A stretch of 29,533 bases of DNA from IMG/VR virus record IMGVR_UViG_3300048930_000093, positions 1 through 29,533 of that record; one strand, 5' to 3'. The notes beneath the pieces were generated by a model. It did no database searches and had not been told where the DNA came from. It worked only from the letters and a program-made list of their open reading frames with translations. The translations under genes were made by a program, and so were the position numbers. Origin of the DNA: a virus. Below, one piece after another: positions 1-7,569 of the stretch. How positions within the stretch are numbered: position 1 is the first letter of the stretch; every line of letters begins with the position of its first letter.

Positions 1-117
1 TGGCGCCCGCGGGCCATCGTCATCGAGATGCCGCGCAGCATCAAGCTCGGCCCAGGCCTGGACCTGCCGGCCCTTACCGGGACTGCCGTCGCTCCGGTGA
101 CGCTCAAGCTCGACTGA
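1..117 (+). CDS. C-terminal end of an unidentified plus-strand gene (partial)
   Basis: Frame 1 is open from the window edge to a TGA at 115-117 and encodes the last 38 residues of a protein, beginning WRPRAIVIEMP and ending APVTLKLD. It converges on, and overlaps by 14 bases, the minus-strand gene ending at 104. Only the tail end is visible and I recognise no family. Tight convergence with the last lysis-cassette gene suggests a real gene end rather than chance reading, but a chance frame in GC-rich DNA cannot be excluded. It may mark the boundary of the late operon. Confidence 0.4.
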   Translation, partial: WRPRAIVIEMPRSIKLGPGLDLPALTGTAVAPVTLKLD

Positions 118-316
118 CCGCCCGCCAAACAAACATGCCCTCAATCCGCACCGCCCGGTGCTGCCGCACGTAGACCTCGGCGCGGGCTTTGTCTGGGCCT
201 AGCCGGGCCTCGAAGCCGTCATCGTGCGTCACCAGCCAGCCGACCAGCACCGGCGCGCGGTCTGAGCGCGCCGGGCTTCCCGACTGCTGCCCGGTGGCGG
301 TGTCGATGGGGGTCAC
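104..316 (-). CDS. Small conserved-type phage protein at end of lysis cassette
   Basis: A 70-residue protein starting at GTG 316-314, in a GTGA overlap with the stop of the lysozyme-like gene. I chose this start over longer in-frame ATG options because of that 4-base coupling, which recurs across the cassette. The sequence contains VGWLVTHDDGFEARLGPDKA followed by a charged segment and VRIEGMFVW. It resembles a small soluble alpha/beta protein; there is no signal peptide or membrane segment. Position after the endolysin suggests a late accessory gene. Function is unknown. Confidence 0.6.
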   Translation of the reverse strand: MTPIDTATGQQSGSPARSDRAPVLVGWLVTHDDGFEARLGPDKARAEVYVRQHRAVRIEGMFVWRAVSRA

Positions 317-813
317 GCCAGCCCCAGCGCAGCCCGAGCTGCGGCGTGATTCTGCCCCCAGGTGGCAGGGTGTGGCTTGCCGGGCCGCCAGGTGCGGATG
401 TAGACCTCCCACGCGGCCCCAGGGTCACGCACAGACGGCAGCGACATCGGATCCGTCCACAGCAGAAGCCGGCCGGCGGCGAAGGCCAGCACGTCGTCAT
501 ACTGAATCGCCTGCCACAGCGCGCCGGCCGTTGGCTTTGTCCTACAGACCCGGCACACCCAGCGCATCAGGTCGCGGCTGGCTTCGTGCTCGAGCACTCC
601 GGTACAGCCGCCGCCCTTCTCGAATTGGAGCAAGCCAGCAGCAGGCCCGGTAGGCTTCGGCGGGCTGCCGACGAGTTGCCGGCGGTGCAGCAGGCGGGAT
701 TCCTGAAGGCCGATGCTGAGCAGCATGACGCGCGCTCTGTCCGTGTCCATGCCGCGCGGCAGCAGGTCCAGCGCGGGGGCCAGGACGGCGCCGACGAATC
801 CGGGCTGGATCAC
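313..813 (-). CDS. Lysozyme-like endolysin (glycosidase or transglycosylase fold)
   Basis: A 166-residue protein starting at GTG 813-811, in a GTGA overlap with the upstream lipoprotein gene. It carries a lysozyme-like signature: SIGLQESRLLHRRQ places a probable catalytic glutamate at residue 38, followed by GPAAGLLQFEKGGG and, further on, LLLWTDP and the Trp-rich end TWRPGKPHPATW. These fit lysozyme-superfamily proteins of phage lysis cassettes that cut the glycan strands of peptidoglycan. No signal sequence is visible, so release would depend on the holin-like proteins encoded just upstream. The longer in-frame ATG start is rejected because it would read back through the lipoprotein gene. 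Assignment to the fold is from motif recall; exact enzyme class is inferred. Confidence 0.75.
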   Translation of the reverse strand: MIQPGFVGAVLAPALDLLPRGMDTDRARVMLLSIGLQESRLLHRRQLVGSPPKPTGPAAGLLQFEKGGGCTGVLEHEASRDLMRWVCRVCRTKPTAGALWQAIQYDDVLAFAAGRLLLWTDPMSLPSVRDPGAAWEVYIRTWRPGKPHPATWGQNHAAARAALGLA

Positions 814-1043
814 TTGCGCGTCACCTTGATCGAGCAATCGCCGCCCGTCTCGACAGTGCCGGCGGGCGCGTCGGCTCCGACCTGCAGCAACACGGTTCGC
901 ACGGTTGTGGTGAACGTGGACACCAGCGTGCACATGATGCTGGTGCCGCCAGGCGGCGCGGCCAGATCAGGCGGCGCGGGCTGCGTCGGCACGGTCGAGC
1001 AGCCGGCCAGCAGGCAACTGACAAGGATTGCTTGACGGTTCAT
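810..1043 (-). CDS. Small proline-containing lipoprotein, possible outer-membrane spanin-like protein
   Basis: A 77-residue protein starting at ATG 1043, in an ATGA overlap with the upstream holin-like gene and a GTGA overlap with the endolysin gene. The N-terminus is a clear lipoprotein signal with lipobox LAGC, acylated Cys at residue 15, and no Asp after it, so outer-membrane sorting is expected. The first mature residues are Pro-rich (STVPTQPAPPDLAAPP), as in Rz1-type outer-membrane spanins, but two further cysteines (residues 38 and 70) and the Thr-rich middle are not typical. In gram-negative phages the lysis cassette normally ends with spanins that fuse the membranes; no obvious inner-membrane Rz partner is seen. 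The spanin role is therefore inference from position and lipobox. Confidence 0.7.
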   Translation of the reverse strand: MNRQAILVSCLLAGCSTVPTQPAPPDLAAPPGGTSIMCTLVSTFTTTVRTVLLQVGADAPAGTVETGGDCSIKVTRK

Positions 1044-1342
1044 ATCCCAACCCCCATGCCGCGCCGGTCGTGGTGCGTCGCGCGCGACTTGCGGATGATC
1101 TTCACCGCCGTCCCGACGCCGTAGATGCACAGCCCAATCTGCGCCATCAGAATCTCGGGCGGCGTGTACGGGTGCGCGATCTTCTCGGGGATTCTCAAGA
1201 TGCACGCGATGGCCACCACCGACAGGCCAACGCACTGCATCAGGCTGTCGTCGAAATGCTTGGAGAACACGCCCCAGGTCGCAAGGCCCCCGGTGATGAT
1301 GAGACAGACCAGCGACAGGATGCCCAGCGGGTAGTCCATCAT
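1040..1342 (-). CDS. Holin-like membrane protein (second of two)
   Basis: A 100-residue protein starting at ATG 1342 (ATGA overlap with the gene upstream; the next codon is also ATG). It has three hydrophobic stretches: LGILSLVCLIITGGLATWGVF, LMQCVGLSVVAIACILRI and ILMAQIGLCIYGVGTAVKII, followed by a basic tail with KIIRKSR and HHDRRG. Size, three transmembrane segments, cationic C-terminus and position just before the endolysin fit a holin, which would oligomerise in the inner membrane and trigger lysis timing. A second membrane protein lies directly upstream, so the pair may be holin and antiholin or a two-component pore. Which is which cannot be told from sequence. Confidence 0.7.
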   Translation of the reverse strand: MMDYPLGILSLVCLIITGGLATWGVFSKHFDDSLMQCVGLSVVAIACILRIPEKIAHPYTPPEILMAQIGLCIYGVGTAVKIIRKSRATHHDRRGMGVGI

Positions 1343-1644
1343 GGCAGCCACCTCGACAGCAGTTTGTCCAGCACCTTCTGGGGGTCGAGTAGCTGCAGCA
1401 CCTCGAAGCACTTGGCCGCGACAGCCATGCCGAACAGGCCAATCAAGAACCCCGTCAAGCCGGCGTCCGTGCCCATCATGGCCGCCAGATACCCGGTGCC
1501 GTAGTAGCTGGCACCCGCGCCACCAATCAGGGCAGTGACCCGCTGCGGCCAGGTGCCCTTGATCCAGCCGAGCGCCACGAGCGCGCCGACCGTGCCGGGG
1601 ATGACTTTCAGCACCTCGGGGTGCACCTGATTCGGCTCGGTCAT
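1339..1644 (-). CDS. Holin-like membrane protein (first of two)
   Basis: A 101-residue protein starting at ATG 1644 in an ATGA overlap with the upstream gene; longer in-frame starts would overlap that gene fully and are rejected. The N-terminus is soluble (MTEPNQVHPEVLKVIPG), followed by hydrophobic segments around VGALVALGWI, ALIGGAGASYYGTGYLAAMM and LTGFLIGLFGMAVAAKCFEVL, then an amphipathic KVLDKLLSRW end. The GGAGASYYGT and GFLIGLFGMA patterns resemble putative holins found next to endolysins in proteobacterial phages. It should sit in the inner membrane. Together with the next gene it forms the pore-forming part of the lysis cassette. Confidence 0.7.
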   Translation of the reverse strand: MTEPNQVHPEVLKVIPGTVGALVALGWIKGTWPQRVTALIGGAGASYYGTGYLAAMMGTDAGLTGFLIGLFGMAVAAKCFEVLQLLDPQKVLDKLLSRWLP

Positions 1645-1904
1645 GGCTTGGGCTCCGCCTGCCTCAATCCCGGCGGCAACTGCTGGCGCTGGCGCTCGGA
1701 CTCGTAGGACTTGAAGCAGTGATCGCGCTCCCAGAAAAACAGCAGGTCGACCACGGCAACGCCGATGACCCCCGCCCTGCGCCCGCGCAGGCTCATCCGC
1801 CACAGCCGGCTGGACACCGACTCGTCCGGCCACCCGCCGAGCGCCGCGTTCAGCAGCTGCGTGAGCGACACGCCCAGGTGCCGCAGGTACATCCTCAGGG
1901 CCAT
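1641..1904 (-). CDS. Conserved small phage protein upstream of holin genes
   Basis: An 87-residue protein starting at ATG 1904, overlapping the upstream DUF4376 gene by 10 bases and coupled downstream by ATGA. The N-terminal part (LRHLGVSLTQLLNAALGGWPDESVSSRLWR) is amphipathic and recalls a short protein often found between tail-tip and lysis genes. A hydrophobic stretch AGVIGVAVVDLLFFW at about residues 44-58 may be a single transmembrane helix, followed by a charged, Gln- and Arg-rich tail. One membrane helix plus a charged tail could in principle serve as an inner-membrane spanin, but the N-terminal half argues against it. Function unknown. Confidence 0.65.
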   Translation of the reverse strand: MALRMYLRHLGVSLTQLLNAALGGWPDESVSSRLWRMSLRGRRAGVIGVAVVDLLFFWERDHCFKSYESERQRQQLPPGLRQAEPKP

Positions 1905-2563
1905 TCGATCGCCTCCAGTTCCTCGGCCGTGGCAGCCGCCTCGATTGCGTCGCGCAGGGCGCGCGCGATGGTGTGCGCCGTGGCTACGTGCGTGCCGAGC
2001 GCCAGGCCTACCGCGATCATGTCGGCGCCGCTCAGCGTGCGGACGGTGTTGTCCTGCAGCGTCCAGTCGATGGCGAATGGCTGCTCAGCGGCTGCCGCGA
2101 GCACGGCCATCTGCACGGCGCCGATGATCCGCGCCTGCGACATCTCGTCGCTGTCGAAAGCCGAGCCGTCCCAGGCGAAGCCGCCGAACTCGGAGGCGGC
2201 GCGTTGCACCTTCACCTGCGACCAGCGCGCGAGCCTCAGCGCGGCCAGCGTCGGCGATGCCACCCAGCGCTCGATTTCTTCGTCCCATGCCCAGGTCTGC
2301 AGGTCGGTGTCATCCGGCGCCGGTGGCTGGTAGCCGACCAGCGGGGGATACCAAGGCAGCGGCAAGCCGAAGTCGTCGGTGGGCAGCGGGTCTGGCGGCA
2401 CAGTCTCGATGTCGACGCGCTGGCTCAGCGGGTCCACGCTGCCGTCGTCGAGCAGCACGCCGTGCCCGGCGGGCGCGTTCACGGCCGCTACACCCCGTGT
2501 GCCGACGAACTGCCGCGTCAACATCACGCCGGTGTCAAGGTCGTAGAAGCGCCAGCGCTGCAT
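1895..2563 (-). CDS. DUF4376-containing tail protein (tail fibre-associated)
   Basis: A 222-residue protein starting at ATG 2563, two bases after the stop of the tail-tip gene, with an upstream GAGGTGAG ribosome binding site. The N-terminal part (MQRWRFYDLDTGVMLTRQFVG) is a short beta-rich domain, followed by a Pro-rich middle (VPPDPLPTDDFGLPLPWYPP). The C-terminal 110 residues match the DUF4376 pattern: LARWSQVKVQRAASEFGGFAWDG, then SQARIIGAVQMA, a WTLQDN segment and an Ala- and Glu-rich helical end. DUF4376 proteins commonly sit next to tail-tip or tail-fibre genes. A role in tail-fibre structure or assembly is inferred. Confidence 0.8.
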   Translation of the reverse strand: MQRWRFYDLDTGVMLTRQFVGTRGVAAVNAPAGHGVLLDDGSVDPLSQRVDIETVPPDPLPTDDFGLPLPWYPPLVGYQPPAPDDTDLQTWAWDEEIERWVASPTLAALRLARWSQVKVQRAASEFGGFAWDGSAFDSDEMSQARIIGAVQMAVLAAAAEQPFAIDWTLQDNTVRTLSGADMIAVGLALGTHVATAHTIARALRDAIEAAATAEELEAIEWP

Positions 2564-2565
2564 GC

Positions 2566-5500
2566 TCACCTCTTGATGACCGCGGCGCTGACCCACGGGT
2601 CGCGCGAGACGATGGTGCAGGCCGCGCCCGACAGGTTGGTCACCTGCACATCGATGGCGACACGGATGCGCCGGCCGGCCGGCACGACCACCTGCTGCGT
2701 GCGCGCGTGCTGGAACCTGGCGACGCCGCTGGCGGCGATGTCGGGCACCGGCTTTTCGTAGTTGGCCTCGCCGCGCTCGGCCACGAACGACCACGATCCG
2801 GAATAACTCTCCTCCTGGATCGTCAGCCGCGCGCGGTCCACGCGCGTGGTTCCGGTGCCGTTGGTGTTGGTGACGGTGAAATTGGCAGCGCCTCCGACCT
2901 CTACCGTGACATCGAAGCCGAGCGTGTTCTCCCAATAGAAGGCCACCGGGGTCTGGCTGCCGCCGGCACCGGCGCCCAACGTCGTGCTGACGGTGGTGTC
3001 GCTGTCGCCGGCTAGCTCCGTTGCGGCGTTGTCCGCCAGCTGCGGCGTGTCCACCGACCGGGACAGAATGTCGTCTTCGCGCGGCGCGTGCCCGGTCAGC
3101 ACCGTGCCGGGCTGGAACTGCGCGGCGTCGATGTCCATGGTGGCCAGCGTCACCGAGCCGTTGTCTTCCATCCAGATGTAGGCGCGGGCATAGGCGGCGG
3201 TGGCTGGGGCATCAGCGCTCAGCGAAAACCTCGTGAGCGTCGCGGTAGGCGTGAACAGGGACGAGGCACCGCTGATGAATGAAACACTGGCGTCATACCA
3301 GTCGATGTACAGGCGCAGCTTCGGCGTGCCGGCGGAGATTGAGCCCCACACAGACAGAATGTACGGCTGCCCGCCGGAAACAACGACGGCTTGGTACGCG
3401 CCAATGCGGTCGCCGGTTCCGGTGCCGAGCCCGCTGCCGCTGAAGCGTTGCTTGTAGGTGCCGTGGATCGCGCCGCTGTTGATTTGCGAGTAGGTGATGG
3501 TGCCCGTTGTTCCAGCGCTGTACGCGGTCCACGAGTCGGCCAGGCCATCGGCGTCAATGTCGGCCTCGAAGCTGCTGTTGCGCAGCAGGTTGCCGCCTGC
3601 GTCGACGCTCAGCGCGCCGTCCACCGTGTGCGAGAACCACGCCCAGGGCCCGGCCTGCCCCAAGCCGTTGATCGCGCGGACACCCATCGTCAGGATGTCG
3701 CCGTGGTTCGGCCCGACGACATAGGCGCTGGTGCTGTCGCCCGGCACGCTCACCACCTCGTAGGGGCCGCCGGGCCGGCGCCAGATCACCTCTATGCGGC
3801 CGGAGCCGTCGGTGACGTAGGCATCTGTGACCGCATCCCAGGACACCAGCACGCGCGGCACGATCGCGCTGCCGGTGCTGTGCAGCACCGTGGTGCTGTC
3901 GCTCAGCGCCGATATGCCCGTCAGCGCTGCCACCACCCACGGGCTCGGCAGGCCGGTGTTTGGCGCCGGGTCTGCGGTTGCCGCGTCGGCCAGGTCATAC
4001 ACCGCGGCGGCGTCCTCCTGCAGCGTCAGGACCACCGCCGAGCGCAGGCCGAACTGCCAGTCCGTGACGCGGAAGGTCTTGCTGCTGAAGCCGTACTCGG
4101 CGCTGGTGACGGTGACGCGGTCGCCCACCTGCAGCGGCCAGGCGCGCAGCTTGGCCGGGTAGCGGATCACCAGGCCGTCTCGGTTGCGCTCGGTGAAGAT
4201 GCGCGCCAGGTTGCGCGCTCGCGCCTTGCTGTCGGTCCATGGCAGCGCGACGTCGGACCACAGCTCCTCGCCGTCGGCCGTCACGAAGGCGCTGTTCTGG
4301 TACGGGTCGAAGTCGCTGGGCGTGCCGCGGCCGGCGGCGATGTACTGGCCGCGCAGGCTGTTGAACAGCTGGTCCTGCGGCGCACCGGCCTGCACGATCT
4401 CGATCTGGCCGTGCAGGTCGTCGTCGGTCAGCGTCATCACGCTGGCGGTCCACGCACCGGCGAGGATGCCCCAGGACGCGCCGTAGACCGCATAGCCGGC
4501 CATCGACTCGCACAGATCCTCGAGCACGCCCTCGCGCCCGCTGTCGGCCACGAAGGCGCCATGCGCGGTGTACGTGGCGTAGTCGTACCAGGTGCCGGTG
4601 TGCGTGCCGCTGCCCGCGGTGGTGATGTTGATGGCTGTCCCGGCCTTGGCATTGGCCAGGCTGGTGGCGAACTTGAACACCTTGCGATCCGTGGTCTCGA
4701 TCACGTAGTAGGTGGTCGCGGTCGCCAGCGGCGCCGGCAACGTGCCGGAGGTCGTGAACCGCACGCCGTCGCCGGTGGTCCACCAGCGCTCGCTGGCGAA
4801 GGTCAGCTGGTCCGTGGTGGTGCCCGCGGTGAAGGTGGCCGCGTGCGACTGCGAAGCGGCCAGGCTGCGCGCGTCGCAGGCATTGGCCGCAGCGTTGCAC
4901 AGCGCGGTGTCGATCTCGGCCGCCGCCGCCTCGAAGCCCCACGGCTGGGTGAGGAAGTCGCGGATGATCAGTGCGTTGTTGCTGCTGTAGCCGGTGGTCG
5001 ACGTGCGCGTGTCGAGGATGGGCTTGCCACTCCCCAGCATGGTGATCTGCGGCGGGCCGCCCTGGAAGCGCGTCTCCTCCAGGTCGAGCGTCACCACGCT
5101 GTAGGCCAGGCCGCGTAGCCGGTGGTTGCTGGTCCACTGCGACGGCACCACGCTGTTCAGGTAGGTGTCGACGGTCTGCCCGGCGGTGCCCAGGTGGTGC
5201 GAGGCGCGCACCCTGGCGGCGTTCGTGGCCACGGTGTAGTTCACCGTGGCCCCTGGGTCTCCGCTGATGCGCGTGTTGCCGATGCTCAGCGTCACCGACA
5301 CCTCGGCGTAGGTGGAGTCCAGCCCGGCGCCGCTGCTGAGGTAGGCGTTCAGCACGCTGGCCACCGCCGGTGAAACGTCGACATACCCGCCGCCGCCAAT
5401 GGTGGCGGTGCGCGTCGCCGGCTTGTTGGAGGCGAAGAACTCGCCGCCGGTGGTCCACCCGCTGCCGTCGAGCGTGCCCAGCGGGATGCCGTCGATGAAC

Positions 5501-5952
5501 AGCTCGTGGATCGCTGTCAGTTCGTGCGCGGCCCACACGATGACCAGGTGCTTGTAGGCGTCGGCCTTGGTGTAGCTGCTGCCGTTGTCGCGCACGCCGG
5601 TCTTGTCGCTGGTGAAGATGGCGACGATGTCGCCGCCCACCGGCCCGGGGCGGCCGTAGACGATGCGCCACGGCGGGTTGGCCTGCAGCAGCGTCACGTT
5701 TCGGTCCTGCAGGCCGGCGTTGTACTCGGCGCGCTGCCTGGCGGCAGCCTTGCGCGCCTTGCGGCGGCCGGCGGCGGCGCCGTAGACGTTGACGGCGATG
5801 GCGCCGATGCCGAGCACCTGGCCGACAGTCAGCGCTGCGGCCGCGGTGCCTATCGCGCCCCACGCCGACGCGAGTGCAGCGCCGATGCTCAAGGGGTCGG
5901 CCCAGGCTGCGGCGGGCAGCAGCGCCAGCAGCAGGGCGGCGGCTCTCAGCAT
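2566..5952 (-). CDS. Central tail (tip/hub) protein, gpJ-like, with FN3-like and carbohydrate-binding-like regions
   Basis: About 1128 residues from ATG 5952 (an alternative ATG lies at 5967). The start overlaps the upstream gene by 7 bases. The N-terminus, MLRAAALLLALLPAAAWA, looks like a cleavable signal peptide, odd for a virion protein, followed by a hydrophobic glycine- and alanine-rich segment. Residues about 85-360 (PPWRIVYGRPGPVGGDIVAIF onward) match the phage tail-hub family of lambda gpJ type. Residues about 367-460 hold an inserted Ig-like domain (TGDGVRFTTSGTLPAPL, GTTTDQLTF). About 697-776 is FN3-like (VSWDAVTDAY, YEVVSVPG). About 784-959 is jelly-roll carbohydrate-binding-like (NLLRNSSFEADIDADGLADSW). 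The C-terminal 170 residues are a Thr- and Gly-rich beta region. It should form the tail tip that contacts the host surface. Confidence 0.9.
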   Translation of the reverse strand: MLRAAALLLALLPAAAWADPLSIGAALASAWGAIGTAAAALTVGQVLGIGAIAVNVYGAAAGRRKARKAAARQRAEYNAGLQDRNVTLLQANPPWRIVYGRPGPVGGDIVAIFTSDKTGVRDNGSSYTKADAYKHLVIVWAAHELTAIHELFIDGIPLGTLDGSGWTTGGEFFASNKPATRTATIGGGGYVDVSPAVASVLNAYLSSGAGLDSTYAEVSVTLSIGNTRISGDPGATVNYTVATNAARVRASHHLGTAGQTVDTYLNSVVPSQWTSNHRLRGLAYSVVTLDLEETRFQGGPPQITMLGSGKPILDTRTSTTGYSSNNALIIRDFLTQPWGFEAAAAEIDTALCNAAANACDARSLAASQSHAATFTAGTTTDQLTFASERWWTTGDGVRFTTSGTLPAPLATATTYYVIETTDRKVFKFATSLANAKAGTAINITTAGSGTHTGTWYDYATYTAHGAFVADSGREGVLEDLCESMAGYAVYGASWGILAGAWTASVMTLTDDDLHGQIEIVQAGAPQDQLFNSLRGQYIAAGRGTPSDFDPYQNSAFVTADGEELWSDVALPWTDSKARARNLARIFTERNRDGLVIRYPAKLRAWPLQVGDRVTVTSAEYGFSSKTFRVTDWQFGLRSAVVLTLQEDAAAVYDLADAATADPAPNTGLPSPWVVAALTGISALSDSTTVLHSTGSAIVPRVLVSWDAVTDAYVTDGSGRIEVIWRRPGGPYEVVSVPGDSTSAYVVGPNHGDILTMGVRAINGLGQAGPWAWFSHTVDGALSVDAGGNLLRNSSFEADIDADGLADSWTAYSAGTTGTITYSQINSGAIHGTYKQRFSGSGLGTGTGDRIGAYQAVVVSGGQPYILSVWGSISAGTPKLRLYIDWYDASVSFISGASSLFTPTATLTRFSLSADAPATAAYARAYIWMEDNGSVTLATMDIDAAQFQPGTVLTGHAPREDDILSRSVDTPQLADNAATELAGDSDTTVSTTLGAGAGGSQTPVAFYWENTLGFDVTVEVGGAANFTVTNTNGTGTTRVDRARLTIQEESYSGSWSFVAERGEANYEKPVPDIAASGVARFQHARTQQVVVPAGRRIRVAIDVQVTNLSGAACTIVSRDPWVSAAVIKR
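4572..4850 (-). other. Inserted Ig-like domain within the central tail protein
   Basis: This stretch encodes roughly residues 367-460 of the tail-tip protein. It carries the recurring phage module pattern 'attains a value in a gap': TGDGVRFTTSGTLPAPL, TTYYVIETTDRKVFKFATS and GSGTHTGTW. Similar modules are found at variable places in unrelated phage structural proteins. It splits the hub fold between NACDARSLAAS and ATYTAHGAFVADSGREG, so it appears to be a later insertion. Boundaries are by eye. Confidence 0.55.
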
Positions 5953-6347
5953 CGCCCGACCCTCCATGCCAGGGACGCCTCGCCCATCGGCACGTGCGCC
6001 AGCCCATCCAGGCGCAGCACTGCGGCAAGCCTGCCGGTGCAGATGCCCACCGCCTGCGCGCTGCCTTCGCGCACGGCCACCACGTCGCCCACCTGCGCGA
6101 GCTCGGCGGCGAACGGCGCCAGGCCAAGCTGCAGCGTCACGGCATCGGCCAGGCTGGCACCCATGCGCGAGTGCAGCCTCAGTGCCGCGGCGGCGCTGCC
6201 CGTTGCCGGCAGGCCAGCCATCGGCTGCAGGCCGCTGGCGCGCCGCACCCATTCGGCGGCGAAGGTGCAGCAGTTCCACGCGGCCCAGTCGAAGGGGCGG
6301 GCCTGCACCTCGGCCAGGTAGGCGTCGAGCATGGCAGCGCGGCTCAT
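5946..6347 (-). CDS. DUF6950-type tail assembly protein (NlpC/P60-like)
   Basis: A 133-residue protein starting at ATG 6347, in an ATGA overlap with the DUF2163 gene. The motif FDWAAWNCCTFAAEWV at residues 19-34 contains the Cys typical of this NlpC/P60-like family, followed by RRASG and, later, QVGDVVAVREG and AVGICTGRLAAV, the usual strands of the papain-like core. In lambda-type phages this position is held by a peptidoglycan hydrolase-like tail assembly protein (gpK-like) encoded just before the central tail protein. It probably processes or assembles the tail tip, or locally cuts peptidoglycan on DNA entry. A His after the core is present only as LAHVPMG, so catalytic competence is uncertain. 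Confidence 0.8.
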   Translation of the reverse strand: MSRAAMLDAYLAEVQARPFDWAAWNCCTFAAEWVRRASGLQPMAGLPATGSAAAALRLHSRMGASLADAVTLQLGLAPFAAELAQVGDVVAVREGSAQAVGICTGRLAAVLRLDGLAHVPMGEASLAWRVGRC

Positions 6348-6949
6348 ACCTTCTGGAAGCGCTTGCTCAGCCACAGGCTCGGCTGCTCGATGAGCGTCTG
6401 CACGTACTCCAGCCCCAGGTCGCCCGGGTATCGCTGCAGCTGCTGCGCGTGGCTCAGGCGCAGGCCCGCCGGGTTGCGCGCCCTGGCCATGCCGGCGCGG
6501 GCGCACGGCAGTTCGATCCTGCCGGTAGCGCCGCCGCCAGCCGGATCGCCGGGTGTGCGCGCCACCTTGACCGGCTGCATGGTCCCGGACCAGCGCAGCA
6601 CCGGCGCGCCGGCAGGCTGGAAGGCCTCGTCGAACAGCTGAAGGTACAGCCGCACGGCACGCCCGCGGTAGTTCTCGACGTTGCCCAGCGTGGCGGCCAG
6701 CAGGGCGGTATTGACCAGCGCGAAGGACAGCGTCACCTGCTCGGCGCCGGTGTTCTCGCTTTCGCTCACGTCCGACACGGTGGCCAGGTCGCCGAGGCCC
6801 AGGTACGTGCTGCCGCCGATGGTGAAGGTCTGCGGCGCGGTGGTGTAGTACAGCGTGCTCGGCAGGAAGTCGAGCTGCACCAGCCAGGCGATGCCGCGCA
6901 CCGCCGCTGCGATGCGCGCCGATGCGGTGCCGTCGAGCGTGAGGCTCAC
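6344..6949 (-). CDS. DUF2163-type minor tail protein
   Basis: A 201-residue protein starting at GTG 6949, in a GTGA overlap with the upstream gene. The N-terminal part (VQLDFLPSTLYYTTAPQTFTIGGSTYLGLGDLATVSDVSESEN) is the usual start of this family, in which a beta-rich domain follows. RAVRLYLQLFDEAFQPAGAPVLRWSGTMQPV continues the fold; a C-terminal LRLSHAQQLQRYPGDLGLEYVQTL segment recalls the conserved DQ...YPGD..fey motif. DUF2163 proteins lie between distal-tail and NlpC/P60-like genes and form part of the tail-tip complex. The lower-coordinate neighbour is coupled by ATGA. Confidence 0.85.
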   Translation of the reverse strand: MSLTLDGTASARIAAAVRGIAWLVQLDFLPSTLYYTTAPQTFTIGGSTYLGLGDLATVSDVSESENTGAEQVTLSFALVNTALLAATLGNVENYRGRAVRLYLQLFDEAFQPAGAPVLRWSGTMQPVKVARTPGDPAGGGATGRIELPCARAGMARARNPAGLRLSHAQQLQRYPGDLGLEYVQTLIEQPSLWLSKRFQKV

Positions 6950-7569
6950 GAAAACGACTCCAGCAGGTCAACGGAGAAGCCGCTCTGCGTGGCGCGGCTG
7001 TGGTACTCCCACTGCGGCTCGCTCAGCTGCTTGTAGTAGGCGAGTGGCTTGTCCCAGGTGACGGCCGCGCCGCTGCTGAAGGCGATGCGCAGCGGCGGCT
7101 CGACCGTCAGAGAAATGACACCGGACCCGTTGGCCGTGGCGTCCGCCATGACCTTGACCAACTGCGAAGTTCCGAGCCCGGTGCCAATCTGCAGCCAGTC
7201 GCCCGCCAGTAGCGTGCGGCTGGCCTGGCCGCTGCCGGCCGTGACGTTGACGGCGACGGCGCCGGCCGAGTGCGCGCCGCTCAGCGTCATCGTGCCGCGC
7301 ATCGTGCCCAGCGGCGCCGGCTTGTAGGCGTCCCAGGCGGACAGGTGGTTGACCCGGCCGCGCAGGCGCAGCAGCACGGATTCCCATACCGCGGCATCGG
7401 CCAGGGTCAGCACGGCGGGGCTCGCCATGCTCAGGCGCCAGCGGGGGGGCCCGAACAGCCGGGCGGCCACGCTGCCGGAGGCGTCGCCCATCTCCTCCAT
7501 GTCGTAGCGCGCCTGGCCGAATACAGGGCGCGCGACGCGCAGGGTCGTCGGCATTGCGATGACGCTCAT
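6946..7569 (-). CDS. Distal tail-type minor tail protein
   Basis: A 207-residue protein starting at ATG 7569, in an ATGA overlap with the tape-measure gene. The start MSVIAMPTTLRVARPVFGQARYD and the WRLSMASPAVLTLADAAVWESVLLRLRGRVNHLSAWDAYKPAP segment are typical of beta-rich minor tail proteins encoded directly after the tape measure. The middle, GTMRGTMTLSGAHSAGAVAVNVTAGSG, adds an Ig-like inserted part. The C-terminus ends with YYKQLSEPQWEYHSRATQSGFSVDLLESF. It likely forms the ring that joins the tail tube to the tip. The assignment is by position and fold impression, not by a specific residue signature. Confidence 0.75.
   Translation of the reverse strand: MSVIAMPTTLRVARPVFGQARYDMEEMGDASGSVAARLFGPPRWRLSMASPAVLTLADAAVWESVLLRLRGRVNHLSAWDAYKPAPLGTMRGTMTLSGAHSAGAVAVNVTAGSGQASRTLLAGDWLQIGTGLGTSQLVKVMADATANGSGVISLTVEPPLRIAFSSGAAVTWDKPLAYYKQLSEPQWEYHSRATQSGFSVDLLESFS

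Noticed and set aside
3391-5118. A plus-strand open frame of 575 codons antisense to the central tail protein
   Set aside because: Shadow of the tail protein; low-complexity Val/Ala/Gly/Arg composition and no known motif.
3995-6127. A minus-strand frame of 710 codons overlapping the central tail gene in another frame
   Set aside because: Arg- and His-rich frame-shifted shadow of the tail protein.
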